Shown here piece after piece: positions 51,755 to 60,020 of a stretch of 64,000 bases of DNA. The stretch comes from Dyella sp. BiH032 (GTDB lineage Bacteria > Pseudomonadota > Gammaproteobacteria > Xanthomonadales > Rhodanobacteraceae). The translations under genes and the position numbers were made by a program. The stretch is taken from assembly GCF_031954525.1 (NCBI RefSeq), contig NZ_CP134867.1:3038001-3102000 (forward strand), written 5' to 3'. Below the pieces are notes generated by a model. That model did not search any database, had not been told where the DNA came from, and was given only the letters and a program-made list of their open reading frames with translations. Numbering within the stretch: the first letter of the stretch is position 1; each line of letters starts with the position of its first letter.

Positions 51755-53539
51755 TCAAGCCGCCGCGCCGGCGTCGGCGTCGCGGTGGAGTTCGGCCAGG
51801 CGGGTGACGAATTCGTCCACGAACACCTGCATGTTCGCGGTGACCGCCTTGTTGCGCGTGAGCAGGTAGTTGTAGCCGAACAGCGCGGGGATCGCGACGA
51901 ACAGGCCGGCCACCGTCGCCAGCAGCGCGGCGGCGATACCCGGCGCGATCGCGTTAACGTTGACGTCGCCCGCCGCAGCGATCGCCGCGAAGGTGATCAT
52001 CACGCCGACCACCGTGCCGAGCAGGCCGAGGAAGGGGCCGCCGGAGATCGCGATGGTCAGCATCACCATCGAGCGCGCCAGTTTCTGGTTCTCGCGCACC
52101 AGGGTGGAATCCATCACCGCGCGGATCGCCTCGATCGATTCGGTGGCGATGACCAGGCGGCCCTTGGCGTCCTTGCGGCGCCACACTTCTTTCTTGCCGA
52201 TTTCGTAGAGGCGATAGAGCGAGGAGTCGCGCAGGTCGCGGGCGTTCTCGCCCAGGCCGAGCAGGTCGGTGCCGAGGTCGCGGAAACGCGCCAGGAAGCG
52301 CTCGTTCGCGGCGGTGACGCCGCTGACATAGCGGCCCTTCCGCCACATCACCACCCAGGAGATCGCCGCCATCACCAGCAGGATGGCGATCACCACCCAG
52401 GCGTCCATGGTCACCGATTTGACGATGATGCCGAAGTAGCCGAAGCCGGCGCCGGACTTCTTCTCGTCCTCGCCGTACTGCACCAGGCGCGATTCGGCGC
52501 CCTGCGACAGCGCGTCCAGGCCGAGCGCGACCGGCGAACGCGCCACGCGCGACAGCCGCACCTCATCCATCAGGCCGAGGAAGTTGGCCAGGCCCTCGCC
52601 CTGCCCCGCCGCGTCGCCGCCCAGCGTGGCGGCCGTGCCGAGGGCCGGCATCGCGGTGGCCAGCGTCGCGTACTTCTGGCCATTGACGTACACCGTGGCC
52701 TGCTGCGCGTCGAAGGTCACCGCCAGCAGGCTCCACTGGCCGGCCTTCAGCGGTTCGCCCGCGGCGCTGCGCTGCGGTGCGTGGCCGTCGCTCACTTCGA
52801 CGTACGGCGCGCCGCCATTCAGGCCGATCACCAGGGCGCGGCCGTCCTGCCGGCGGGCGTACAGCGCGGTCGGCGTCGCCGGCACTGCGTCCAGCTTGAT
52901 CCACGCGCTGAAGGTGAAGGCGCCGCCCGCGGCCTCGTTGAGGGAGGCGCTGGAGGGCAGGGTCAGCACTGTGTTGCCGTCGAAACGGGCGGCCTTGCCG
53001 ACGATGCCGCCATCGACCGGCTGCACGCTGCCGGATTGCGCGTGGTTGGCATACGCGGTGGCGTCCTTCGGCGCACCCGCGGCGGCTTCCTCGAAGTGGT
53101 AAACCAGCGTGTGGTCGGCATCGAACGTGGCCGCGCCGCTGCTCTGCGCCGTGGCCTTGGCATTGCCGTAGTACATCCAGAGGGTCTGCTTGCCGTTGGC
53201 CGGCAGCTCCGTCACGTCCACCCAGACCTGGCCCACGCCCATGACCGGGTCGAAGCTGTCGATCTGGTAGTTGAGCGGCGTCTTGCCGTCGGCGGCGATG
53301 AAGCGCAGGTCCGCGCCATCCTTCGCGGTGCCGTCGAACTGGAAGTTGCCCGGATGCAGGCGGACCAGCACCGCCGCCCGGCCCGGCGACTGCGGCAGGA
53401 GCGCGCCGGTACCGCTGGTATCGAGCGTGATGGGTTTGCGGTACGCCCAGTCGTCGTTCCACCAGGCAGCCTCCGCCGCATGCGCGAGGCGCGGCAGGCA
53501 GGCCAGGCACAGCAGCCACGCAAGGATCAGGTAACGCAT
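51755..53539 (-). CDS. ExbB/MotA/TolQ proton channel with DUF2341-LamG periplasmic head
   Basis: The protein has 594 residues. A signal peptide (YLILAWLLCLACLPRLAHA) leads to a DUF2341 domain (about 25-120, WWNDDWAYRKPITLD, QVWVDVTELPANGKQTLWMYYGN). A LamG/concanavalin-like jelly roll follows (about 140-325, FTFSAWIKLD, LMDEVRLSRVAR). The last 230 residues are the MotA/TolQ/ExbB channel, with transmembrane helices near 378-400, 470-505 and 515-550 (GGPFLGLLGTVVGVMITF). Ordinary ExbB has no large exported head. The head would sit in the periplasm and could bind glycan or cell wall. The start ATG 53539 is 74 nt after tpsB. Confidence 0.88.
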   Translation of the reverse strand: MRYLILAWLLCLACLPRLAHAAEAAWWNDDWAYRKPITLDTSGTGALLPQSPGRAAVLVRLHPGNFQFDGTAKDGADLRFIAADGKTPLNYQIDSFDPVMGVGQVWVDVTELPANGKQTLWMYYGNAKATAQSSGAATFDADHTLVYHFEEAAAGAPKDATAYANHAQSGSVQPVDGGIVGKAARFDGNTVLTLPSSASLNEAAGGAFTFSAWIKLDAVPATPTALYARRQDGRALVIGLNGGAPYVEVSDGHAPQRSAAGEPLKAGQWSLLAVTFDAQQATVYVNGQKYATLATAMPALGTAATLGGDAAGQGEGLANFLGLMDEVRLSRVARSPVALGLDALSQGAESRLVQYGEDEKKSGAGFGYFGIIVKSVTMDAWVVIAILLVMAAISWVVMWRKGRYVSGVTAANERFLARFRDLGTDLLGLGENARDLRDSSLYRLYEIGKKEVWRRKDAKGRLVIATESIEAIRAVMDSTLVRENQKLARSMVMLTIAISGGPFLGLLGTVVGVMITFAAIAAAGDVNVNAIAPGIAAALLATVAGLFVAIPALFGYNYLLTRNKAVTANMQVFVDEFVTRLAELHRDADAGAAA

Positions 53540-53613
53540 CGTCGTTGCACCCCTAGACGAGAAGGACGTCGTAATCGAGAAAGAAGAAGGAAGCGGTTTC
53601 ATGCACCGTCGCC

Positions 53614-55194
53614 CTACAGACCGGCTTTCACGCTGAACAGCCAGCGCCCGTCGTGGGCGCGCGTGCGGGAGCCGTCCTTGAGCGGATAGGCGTATTCCAG
53701 CTCGCCATTGACCGTATCGAAGAGCGTGAAGCGCGTACCGAGGCCCGTGCTCAGCAAGGTGAAGCGGCCGCGCTGCTCGGGCAGCGGATCGATCAGCAAG
53801 ATGCGCGAGCCATCGACGAACCAGTGGAAGCGCCACTCGTTGACGTATTTGCCGAACCAGGAGGCCACCGACGGCGTGCGCACTTCCACCGAGGCCGAGG
53901 CGCCGTTGTCGCCCGTGTCTTCCGCGGAAAGAAAACCGCGCACGCTGTTGGCGCCGCCGGCGGCGAACTGCTCGCTGGAAACCAGCGGCGAATCGGCGAG
54001 CTGGCCGCTCGCGCGCAGAGCCAGGGCGACGCCGTCGGCGAAAGCTCGGGTGTAATTGGCATCCAGGCGCACGTAGGCGAAGTTCTGCTTCGCGTTGTAG
54101 CGCTGGTTGTCGAACTCGAGCCGGCCGCTGCCCGCGCCGCGCGTGCCGAAGTTGGCGGCAGCGGTGAAGCCCAGCGAGGACACGTCGCGCGTGCGCTGGC
54201 CGGTATAGCTCACCGTCCACGGGTAGTAAGTGATCGGCACCGCCGATTGCTGGTCGCCCAGTGTGAGCCGCTGGTCGAAGTGCTTGCGCGATACGCCGAC
54301 CGACAGCGATTGGCCGTAATCGCCCAGCGTGGGCAGGTTGCGGATGGCCTGCAGGGTCACCGCGTTGCCTTTGCCCAACACCGTGGTGCCGCCGAGTGTG
54401 TTGGCGTTGCTGTTGGACTTGTAGCCGGAACCGAGCAGGCTCCATTGCTTGTCCAGCGGCGCGAGATACGACAGCGCATAGACCTCCACCGCATGGCGGT
54501 CCTGCGGCGCCACGATGTAGGTGGCGGAAACGGCATGGCCCAGCTGCCACAGGTTGTCGTAGCGCACGTTGCCGACCGCGCGCAGGGGCGGTGTGTCGGC
54601 GCTGCGGTCGTTGTTGACTTCGAGGCTGGCATGCAGCGGGTAGCTGTCCTCCACTTTCAGCGTGACATCCATGGTCTGCGGCAGGCTGCCCGGCTTGAGC
54701 AGCGGCACCACCTGCTGGCCCGGCTGGCGATTCACCTGCGCGAGCTGCTCCTGCGCCTGCGCGAAGTTCGGCACCCTGCCCTCGGCCAGCGCGGGGACCG
54801 CTTCGCGAATGGCCTGCGGCGAGTGATAGCGCGCGCCTTCGACGCGCACGCGTCCGATGCTGTTCTCGGTGACCTTCAGCAGCAGCACGCCGTTGCGCAC
54901 CTGCTGCGGCGGCACTTCCACTGTGACGGACTGGTAGCCCTTGGCCTGGTAGATCTTCTGCAATGCATCGCGCGCGGCGTGCACATCGTCGAGGCTGCGC
55001 CCGGGCCCCAGGAACGGCTCCACCGCCTGCTCGATGTCTACCGCCGGCAGCAGCGTGTTGCCGCGCACGAGGTACTCGTTGACATCGAAGCGCGCCGGCG
55101 CGTCCTGCGCGGGCGTCGCGCCTTCCTGCGCCTGCGCGGTGCCGGCCCATGCCAGCGTGATCGCCAGGAGGAGCGGCCGCATGCGGCTCTTCAT
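53614..55194 (-). CDS. Two-partner secretion outer-membrane translocator TpsB (FhaC/ShlB-like)
   Basis: The 526-residue protein from ATG 55194 (GGAG 7 nt upstream) has a signal peptide (RPLLLAITLAWAGTAQAQ). Two POTRA domains follow (FDVNEYLVRGNTLLPAVDIE, YQSVTVEVPPQQVRNGVLLLKVTE, RVRVEGARYHSPQAI), then a 16-strand barrel with the L6-loop motif VRGF (AAGGANSVRGFLSAED) and a terminal beta-signal. ATG 55212 would add six residues. It exports the haemagglutinin encoded 6 kb downstream, with the TonB complex genes between, an unusual separation. Confidence 0.92.
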   Translation of the reverse strand: MKSRMRPLLLAITLAWAGTAQAQEGATPAQDAPARFDVNEYLVRGNTLLPAVDIEQAVEPFLGPGRSLDDVHAARDALQKIYQAKGYQSVTVEVPPQQVRNGVLLLKVTENSIGRVRVEGARYHSPQAIREAVPALAEGRVPNFAQAQEQLAQVNRQPGQQVVPLLKPGSLPQTMDVTLKVEDSYPLHASLEVNNDRSADTPPLRAVGNVRYDNLWQLGHAVSATYIVAPQDRHAVEVYALSYLAPLDKQWSLLGSGYKSNSNANTLGGTTVLGKGNAVTLQAIRNLPTLGDYGQSLSVGVSRKHFDQRLTLGDQQSAVPITYYPWTVSYTGQRTRDVSSLGFTAAANFGTRGAGSGRLEFDNQRYNAKQNFAYVRLDANYTRAFADGVALALRASGQLADSPLVSSEQFAAGGANSVRGFLSAEDTGDNGASASVEVRTPSVASWFGKYVNEWRFHWFVDGSRILLIDPLPEQRGRFTLLSTGLGTRFTLFDTVNGELEYAYPLKDGSRTRAHDGRWLFSVKAGL

Positions 55195-55487
55195 CGCGAC
55201 GCTCCGATCCATTCGGCCGCCCCTGTTTCCGTATCCCGGTAGCTAACTCCTGCTGCGTAACCGGTTTGCGACAGACAGATGTCCGATGCGCGGCCCGCTT
55301 CGCTCACGGACGGCCAGACGGCTACGCCAACCCGGCTGCTTGAACCCACACGCTTGACGACTCGCACGCACACCTTCCCTGGGGCGCGCCGCACCAGCCG
55401 CGCCCAAAGCCCGATCGAGATTTCCGGCGCGCCACGCGGGCGCGCCGGGCGAAGATATCCGGTGGGCATCCCAGCCCATGCCTCCAT
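55191..55487 (-). CDS. Possible leader ORF overlapping the tpsB start
   Basis: This 98-codon frame fills the unusually long leader between the promoter block and tpsB and ends in ATGA with the tpsB ATG, which would couple translation. Codon bias is weaker than in the neighbours and no family is recognised. The start is unclear: ATG 55487 is almost at the predicted transcription start, and ATG 55469 is an alternative. It may be a real small protein, a regulatory leader or chance. Confidence 0.3.
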   Translation of the reverse strand: MEAWAGMPTGYLRPARPRGAPEISIGLWARLVRRAPGKVCVRVVKRVGSSSRVGVAVWPSVSEAGRASDICLSQTGYAAGVSYRDTETGAAEWIGASR

Positions 55488-55497
55488 CCCTTGCCCC

Positions 55498-55548
55498 TAA
55501 GACGGAAGGCTTTCGAGGGAACTGAACCTGCGTCACGAAAAATTCATG
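55498..55548 (-). promoter_or_regulatory. ECF-type promoter block of the tpsB operon
   Basis: The minus strand reads CATGAATTTTTCGTGAC, 4 nt, GTTCAGT, 17 nt, GTCTTA, matching the block before the haemagglutinin gene in 22 of 24 defined upstream positions and in all spacings. It lies about 300 nt before the tpsB ATG. No third copy was noticed in the window. Confidence 0.65.
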
Positions 55549-55688
55549 ACGAGGGATGTTTCGGCTTGTTTGCGGGTGGAAGTGACATGGGAATGTCACA
55601 TGGACGGACATTGTGGACGTGGATTTCACCTTGTCGTGGATGAGGCGCAATGGTGAGGGGTGGTAGGGCTCGTTCTTGGCAGCGTTTC

Positions 55689-56110
55689 GGCAAGCACCCA
55701 CCCCTCATCCCGCCTTCTCCCCGGAGGGGAGAAGGAGAAGTGCGGTACCGAGGCAAGCAGCTAAGACATAACGAGAGCGAGGGCGCAGCCCGATGCTCCG
55801 TGTGGCTCTTGATCTGCCGGGTTCCCTTCGCGGCGGTGAGGGCTGGACGATCAGGCCGCCGCAGGCGGGCGGGGACAGGACGTCCCCGCCTTTTCGATCA
55901 GGACATGGATGTCCTGTCGAAAAGCCCGGCCAGCCCTCAACGCACCCGGAGGTGGCGAAGGCCACCGGAGGGCGCCGCGCAGGGTGCCCTTCTTCTTGGT
56001 TACTTCTTCTCGTGGTCCCCCTTGAGGGGATGGGCAAGCAAGAAGAAGTAACTCGCTCTCCGGCAGGAGAGCGAAACCCTCGCCCCGCGAGGGGCGAGAC
56101 ACGACTGGCC
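55689..56110. repeat. Composite hairpin repeat, copy 2, uninterrupted
   Basis: This is the intact counterpart of the block at 24.1-25.6 kb. It carries the same hairpins, including GGCGGGGAC/GTCCCCGCC, a 15-bp stem at 55891-55923, the TTACTTCTTCT stem with an extra CCCC/GGGG hairpin in its loop, and CTCGCCCC/GGGGCGAG. The single TTA at 56000-56002 is the empty IS30 site. It lies between fecR and the tpsB promoter; no gene is seen between 55549 and 56222. Confidence 0.85.
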
Positions 56111-56222
56111 ACGAGGCGACATGAGAGGACGAGGCGCTCCTCAGCCCCCGTCGGGGTTCGCAAGCTCACCCCAACCTACGCGATGAAGGCGCAGCGACAG
56201 CGCAAAGCGCGCAGCACCCCCA

Positions 56223-57206
56223 TCAACTCAACAACAAAATCCCCCCCGGCAACTCCGTCACCCGCGCCCCAAACGCCTCATGAATCAACGTCGCCACATC
56301 CGACAACTGATTCAACGAAAACCGCGCCCGCACCTTCCGCGACGCCAGCGTGTCACTGGTCAACACCAGCCGCCCTGGCCGATACCGGTTGATCTCAGCC
56401 ACCACGTCCGACAACGGCTGGTCGTCGAACACCAGCACGCGGCGGCGCCAGGCCATCGCGCGATCCAGGTCCGCCGCCGCGGGCGGCGTCATGTCGTGCG
56501 CGCCGTAGCTCGCCTGCTGCGCGGCGCCTAAGGCCTCGCGGTGGCCGCGGTAATCGAGCTGCACGCTGCCGTCCAAGGCGGTGACTTCCACGTCGCCGCC
56601 AAGGCAACGTACGTTGCACTGCGAGCCCGGCATTGGCTGCACGCGGCCTTTCTCGGCCCATACCGTGAAATCGCCCGCGCCGTCCGACATCCGCAGCTGC
56701 ACTTCGCCATCGAGCAGCTCCATGCCCACCAGTCGCCCATCGACCTTGCGCAGGTTGAACGCGGTCTGGGTGTTCATTTCCACCGTCACGCCCGGTGCCA
56801 ACTGCACGGTGCGCTGTTCGCCGGTGGCGGTGCGGAAATCGGCGGAGAGGTCGGACAGGCCAGGAGGCCACAGGCGCAACGGCGGCTGCGTCAGCAGCAA
56901 GGCCGCGGCGGAGGCAGCCACGGCGCCGCCCAGGAAGGCGCGGCGGCTCATGCGGCGCGGCGCGACGGCGGACGTTTCGGTGGCGCGCTCGCGCTGTGCG
57001 AGGCTAGCCGCGGCGCTGCCCAGGCGTTCCCACATCAACCGCGTTTCGGCGAAGGCCCGCGCGTGCGCGACGCTCTGCGCGCACCAGCGCCGAAAGCCCT
57101 GTGCGTCGGCCAAGGTGGCGCGGCCGGAGGTGAGCAGCAGCAGCCAGTCGCGCGCCTCGCGGTGCAGCGGCGAATCGTGGCTCATGCTGGCGGTGGTCGG
57201 TTCCAT
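56223..57206 (-). CDS. FecR-type anti-sigma factor
   Basis: The 327-residue protein has an N-terminal cytoplasmic DUF4880-like domain (about 10-75, REARDWLLLLTSGRATLADAQGFRRWC). A basic Arg-Arg stretch and a single hydrophobic helix follow (about 87-105). The FecR periplasmic beta domain comes next (FRTATGEQRTVQLAPGVTVEMNTQTAFNL). An STN-like C-terminus closes it (LVFDDQPLSDVVAEINRYRPGRLVLTSD). It holds the ECF sigma factor and receives signal from a periplasmic STN partner. It starts 5 nt after the sigma gene. Confidence 0.9.
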   Translation of the reverse strand: MEPTTASMSHDSPLHREARDWLLLLTSGRATLADAQGFRRWCAQSVAHARAFAETRLMWERLGSAAASLAQRERATETSAVAPRRMSRRAFLGGAVAASAAALLLTQPPLRLWPPGLSDLSADFRTATGEQRTVQLAPGVTVEMNTQTAFNLRKVDGRLVGMELLDGEVQLRMSDGAGDFTVWAEKGRVQPMPGSQCNVRCLGGDVEVTALDGSVQLDYRGHREALGAAQQASYGAHDMTPPAAADLDRAMAWRRRVLVFDDQPLSDVVAEINRYRPGRLVLTSDTLASRKVRARFSLNQLSDVATLIHEAFGARVTELPGGILLLS

Positions 57207-57211
57207 ATCTC

Positions 57212-57757
57212 TCAAGACGCTTTTCCGGCCCCCGGACCGAACCGTTGCACGACACGGCGCCCCAGGCGATCGCCGCAATGCTCCAGGGCTTTCTTCAGCT
57301 CTTTGCCCACCATCCGCACCGAGATGCGGAAACGGTCGGCGATTTCCTGCTGCGGCAGATCGTCCACGCGGGCGGCGATGAGGATGGCGCGCTGGCGCTC
57401 GGTGAGCTCGCGCATGGCGTGCTCCAGCGCCGCGATCTCGATGCGGGCGTGGGCGATGCGTGCGGGGTCCAGCGCTTCGTCGGCGATGTGGAGCAGTTCC
57501 TCCACTTCCTCGCCGGTGAGGTAGCGCGACTCGGCCTGGCGCTGATCGGCGGCCACGTTGAGCGCCATGCGGAACAGATAGCCGGCGGGGTTGTGCGAAA
57601 CCACCGAGGCATCGCCCAGGCGTTCCACGCGCAGATAGGTTTCCTGCAAGACGTCGTTGACCAGATCGTCCGAGCCCAGGCGCCGGCGCAACCGCTTGCG
57701 CAGTTCCGGTTGCCATTCCAGGAACAAGCCCATCAGGGACAGCGAGGACGACGCCAT
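57212..57757 (-). CDS. ECF sigma factor, FecI-like
   Basis: The 181-residue sigma factor has region 2 (DDLVNDVLQETYLRVERL, NPAGYLFRMALNVAADQ) and region 4 (ALEHAMRELTERQRAILIAARVDDLPQQEIADRFRISVRMVGKELKKALEHC). The gene order STN protein, sigma, FecR, with gaps of 8 and 5 nt, is the iron-starvation (FecI) signalling arrangement without the receptor barrel. Its likely targets are the twin promoter blocks at 47.5 and 55.5 kb. It starts at ATG 57757; a longer frame upstream overlaps the STN gene. Confidence 0.9.
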   Translation of the reverse strand: MASSSLSLMGLFLEWQPELRKRLRRRLGSDDLVNDVLQETYLRVERLGDASVVSHNPAGYLFRMALNVAADQRQAESRYLTGEEVEELLHIADEALDPARIAHARIEIAALEHAMRELTERQRAILIAARVDDLPQQEIADRFRISVRMVGKELKKALEHCGDRLGRRVVQRFGPGAGKAS

Positions 57758-57765
57758 CGACGGCC

Positions 57766-58452
57766 TCAGCAACGCGCCGGACGCGAAGCGTCGGCGGGCA
57801 GCAGCAACAGCGTCAGGGGCTGGGCCAGACCGGCGGGCGGCGCATCCACGCGCAAGCCCCCGAGCACGGCCTCGACCGCCTGGTCGCGTTCGATCTCTCC
57901 TGTGCTGCCGAGCAGGCGCACGCGAAGCAGCTCGCCCGAGGGCGCCACCCATACTTGCAAGGCCAGGCGGTAGGCGCCCGGCCGCGTGCGCTCGGAGCGG
58001 CACAGCGCCGATTCGACGGCGGCCTGCAGGACGGCGCCGTAACTCGTCGTCATCGCGCTGTCGGCGTCGGCGGATGCGGCCGAAGCCACTGCCGTCATGC
58101 CCGTCCCGGCTTCACCCGATGGCATGAGCGTGAAGGCCTTGTCCGAGGCATACCGCTCGCGCAATCCCGTACCGGCGAGCAGCCGACGCAAGGCATCCTC
58201 GGCAGTGAACTCCCCGCGCGCCCCCGGGGATACGCGCCCGACCAGCAGGCGCTCGTCCACCAGCAAGGCTTGACCGGTGATGTCGCTGAAGGCCCTCACT
58301 GCGGTACTCAAAGGCTGCGGCCCGATATCGAAGCGCAGGCGCCCGTGCGCGCCATCGACCGGCTCGACATCCGCCGCCTGCCATTCCACTGCATGGCCCG
58401 CCCCCCAACAGAACCCACATGCCACGACCAGCGCCCATCCCGCGTACTTCAT
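57766..58452 (-). CDS. Periplasmic STN-domain sensor with TonB-like C-terminus
   Basis: The 228-residue protein starts at ATG 58452, preceded by GGAGG at 6 nt. It has a signal peptide (about 1-21). An STN domain spans 38-110 (RLRFDIGPQPLSTAVRAFSDITGQALLVDERLL, GEFTAEDALRRLLAGTGL). After a Ser/Ala linker, a domain at 138-222 aligns with the TonB C-terminus of the same locus (ERTR, then L-V-V-W-x3-SG, and VLGGLRVDAPP against VLRGLSIDSPP). In FecA-type receptors the STN domain signals to FecR. Here it is freed from any barrel and joined to a TonB-like domain. It heads the sigma/anti-sigma operon. It might instead be a diverged energy transducer. Confidence 0.82.
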   Translation of the reverse strand: MKYAGWALVVACGFCWGAGHAVEWQAADVEPVDGAHGRLRFDIGPQPLSTAVRAFSDITGQALLVDERLLVGRVSPGARGEFTAEDALRRLLAGTGLRERYASDKAFTLMPSGEAGTGMTAVASAASADADSAMTTSYGAVLQAAVESALCRSERTRPGAYRLALQVWVAPSGELLRVRLLGSTGEIERDQAVEAVLGGLRVDAPPAGLAQPLTLLLLPADASRPARC

Positions 58453-58558
58453 GGCCGACCTCCGGTTCACCGGTCGGCTCGATCTCGCGCCGGGTGACGC
58501 TTCACAACATACATACGCCGGAGGCTAGCAACGGGATGTGTCAGTTCTGTAACCGTGA

Positions 58559-58577
58559 AGGAGAGGTGATTTCTCCT
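58559..58577. terminator. Hairpin after the beta-lactamase gene
   Basis: A 6-bp stem AGGAGA/TCTCCT with a 7-nt loop lies 3 nt beyond the beta-lactamase stop. It has no strong T run and is short. It may separate that gene from the STN-sigma operon on the same strand. Confidence 0.4.
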
Positions 58578-58579
58578 GA

Positions 58580-59743
58580 CTATCGACGGGAGAGCTCCGG
58601 CGCGAACAGCCGCAACACCTCATAGGCGAACCCCACCCGCGCCTCCGTCGGATGATTGTGGTTCGCCAGGATCACCAGGCCGAGCTTGCGCGCCGGCACG
58701 AAGGCCACGTAGGCGCCGAAGCCGTTGGTGGCGCCGGTCTTGTTGATCACCGAGTCGTTCGTTGCGGGCTGGGGTGGATTCAGTGCAGTGGCCGGCTGGT
58801 CTTCGCGGATCATGCGGCTGGCGTTGCCGGTGAGCAGGTCGGTCTTGCTGACGGGCCAGGGATAGTGCTCCCAGGCGAGGTCCTGGGTCATGGGGCCGCT
58901 GCGGTAGTAGCCGACGTGGGTGGCGGCGATGGCATGCCGCATGGCCGGCTCGACTGGCGCTTCGCCGAGTTGCACCTCGACGTAATGGAGAAGGTCCTTC
59001 GCGGTGGACTTCACGCCGTAGGCTTCGGCATCGAGCGGGCCGGGGCCGACGCGGATCGGCGCGTCCTTGTTGTTGTAGCCCTGCGCATAGGCGTCCATCT
59101 TGCCGGCCGGTACACGTACGTAAGTGTCGGTGAGGCCGAGCTTGGGGAACATCGTCTTCTCGGCGGCGTCGGCGTAAGGCGCGCCGAGCTGCCTGGCGGC
59201 GATCGCGCCGAGCATGCCGATGCTCGGATTGGCGTAGGTACGCTGCGTGCCGGCGGCATAGCGCGGCTTCCATGCCTTGAGCCAGGCGACGAGCTGATCC
59301 TGGTTGGTCACCTCGTCCGGTACCTGCAGCGGAAAGCCGCCGGCCGTATGCGTGCCGAGGTTGACGAGCGACACCGCGCCGAATGGCTTACCGCGGAACT
59401 CGGGCAGATAGGTTTCCACACTGCCGGTCAACGAAAGCTTGCCCTCCTCCTGCGCATACGCCGCCAACGTGGCGAGGAAGGTCTTGCTGATGGAGCCGAG
59501 TTCGAACAGCGTATCGCTGGTGACCTCTCGCCCGGTCTCCTTCGATGCCACGCCGAAGTTGTAGAAGCGCTCCCTGCCGTCCACGGTGATCGCGATCGCC
59601 ATGCCGGGGATGCGGTGGTCGCGCATGAAGCCTTCGGCAAGCCGGCGGAGTTCGGCATCCGTGTCTTTCGATGGCGCGGCGACGACGGTGGTCGTGGCGA
59701 TCAGCAAGGCGGCGGCACCGAGCCGGGCGAGCGGAAACGGCAT
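58580..59743 (-). CDS. AmpC-like class C serine beta-lactamase
   Basis: This 387-residue secreted serine hydrolase has a signal peptide (about 1-23). The catalytic motifs are intact: SISK at 84-87, YAN at 170-172 and KTG at 335-337. Size and motif spacing fit class C beta-lactamase (cephalosporinase) rather than generic esterases of the family. ATG 59743 has AGGAG about 10 nt upstream. No ampR regulator is next to it, which is unusual for inducible AmpC. It acts in the periplasm. Confidence 0.9.
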   Translation of the reverse strand: MPFPLARLGAAALLIATTTVVAAPSKDTDAELRRLAEGFMRDHRIPGMAIAITVDGRERFYNFGVASKETGREVTSDTLFELGSISKTFLATLAAYAQEEGKLSLTGSVETYLPEFRGKPFGAVSLVNLGTHTAGGFPLQVPDEVTNQDQLVAWLKAWKPRYAAGTQRTYANPSIGMLGAIAARQLGAPYADAAEKTMFPKLGLTDTYVRVPAGKMDAYAQGYNNKDAPIRVGPGPLDAEAYGVKSTAKDLLHYVEVQLGEAPVEPAMRHAIAATHVGYYRSGPMTQDLAWEHYPWPVSKTDLLTGNASRMIREDQPATALNPPQPATNDSVINKTGATNGFGAYVAFVPARKLGLVILANHNHPTEARVGFAYEVLRLFAPELSRR

Positions 59744-60020
59744 GGTCGTCTCTCCTGTCGACATGGGAGCCGCGATGGTACGGGGGCATCCGAGATCACG
59801 GCGGGCGAAAGCATGGCAATCAAAAGGCGGCATCGCCCGCGCCGGTGCCGGAAAGCGCCGTTCGCATGAAGTCATGACGCTCGGATCGCGCCAGCCCAGT
59901 CGCGCGAATGCCAAGAACCGGTTGACTAAACGTTAATGTCTCCTCCTCTACGGTGAGGCCGAGTCTGCATCGCCCCACCGGGTGCTGGCCCGCCGAATCT
60001 CATGCCGGGTGGAGGCGCCC

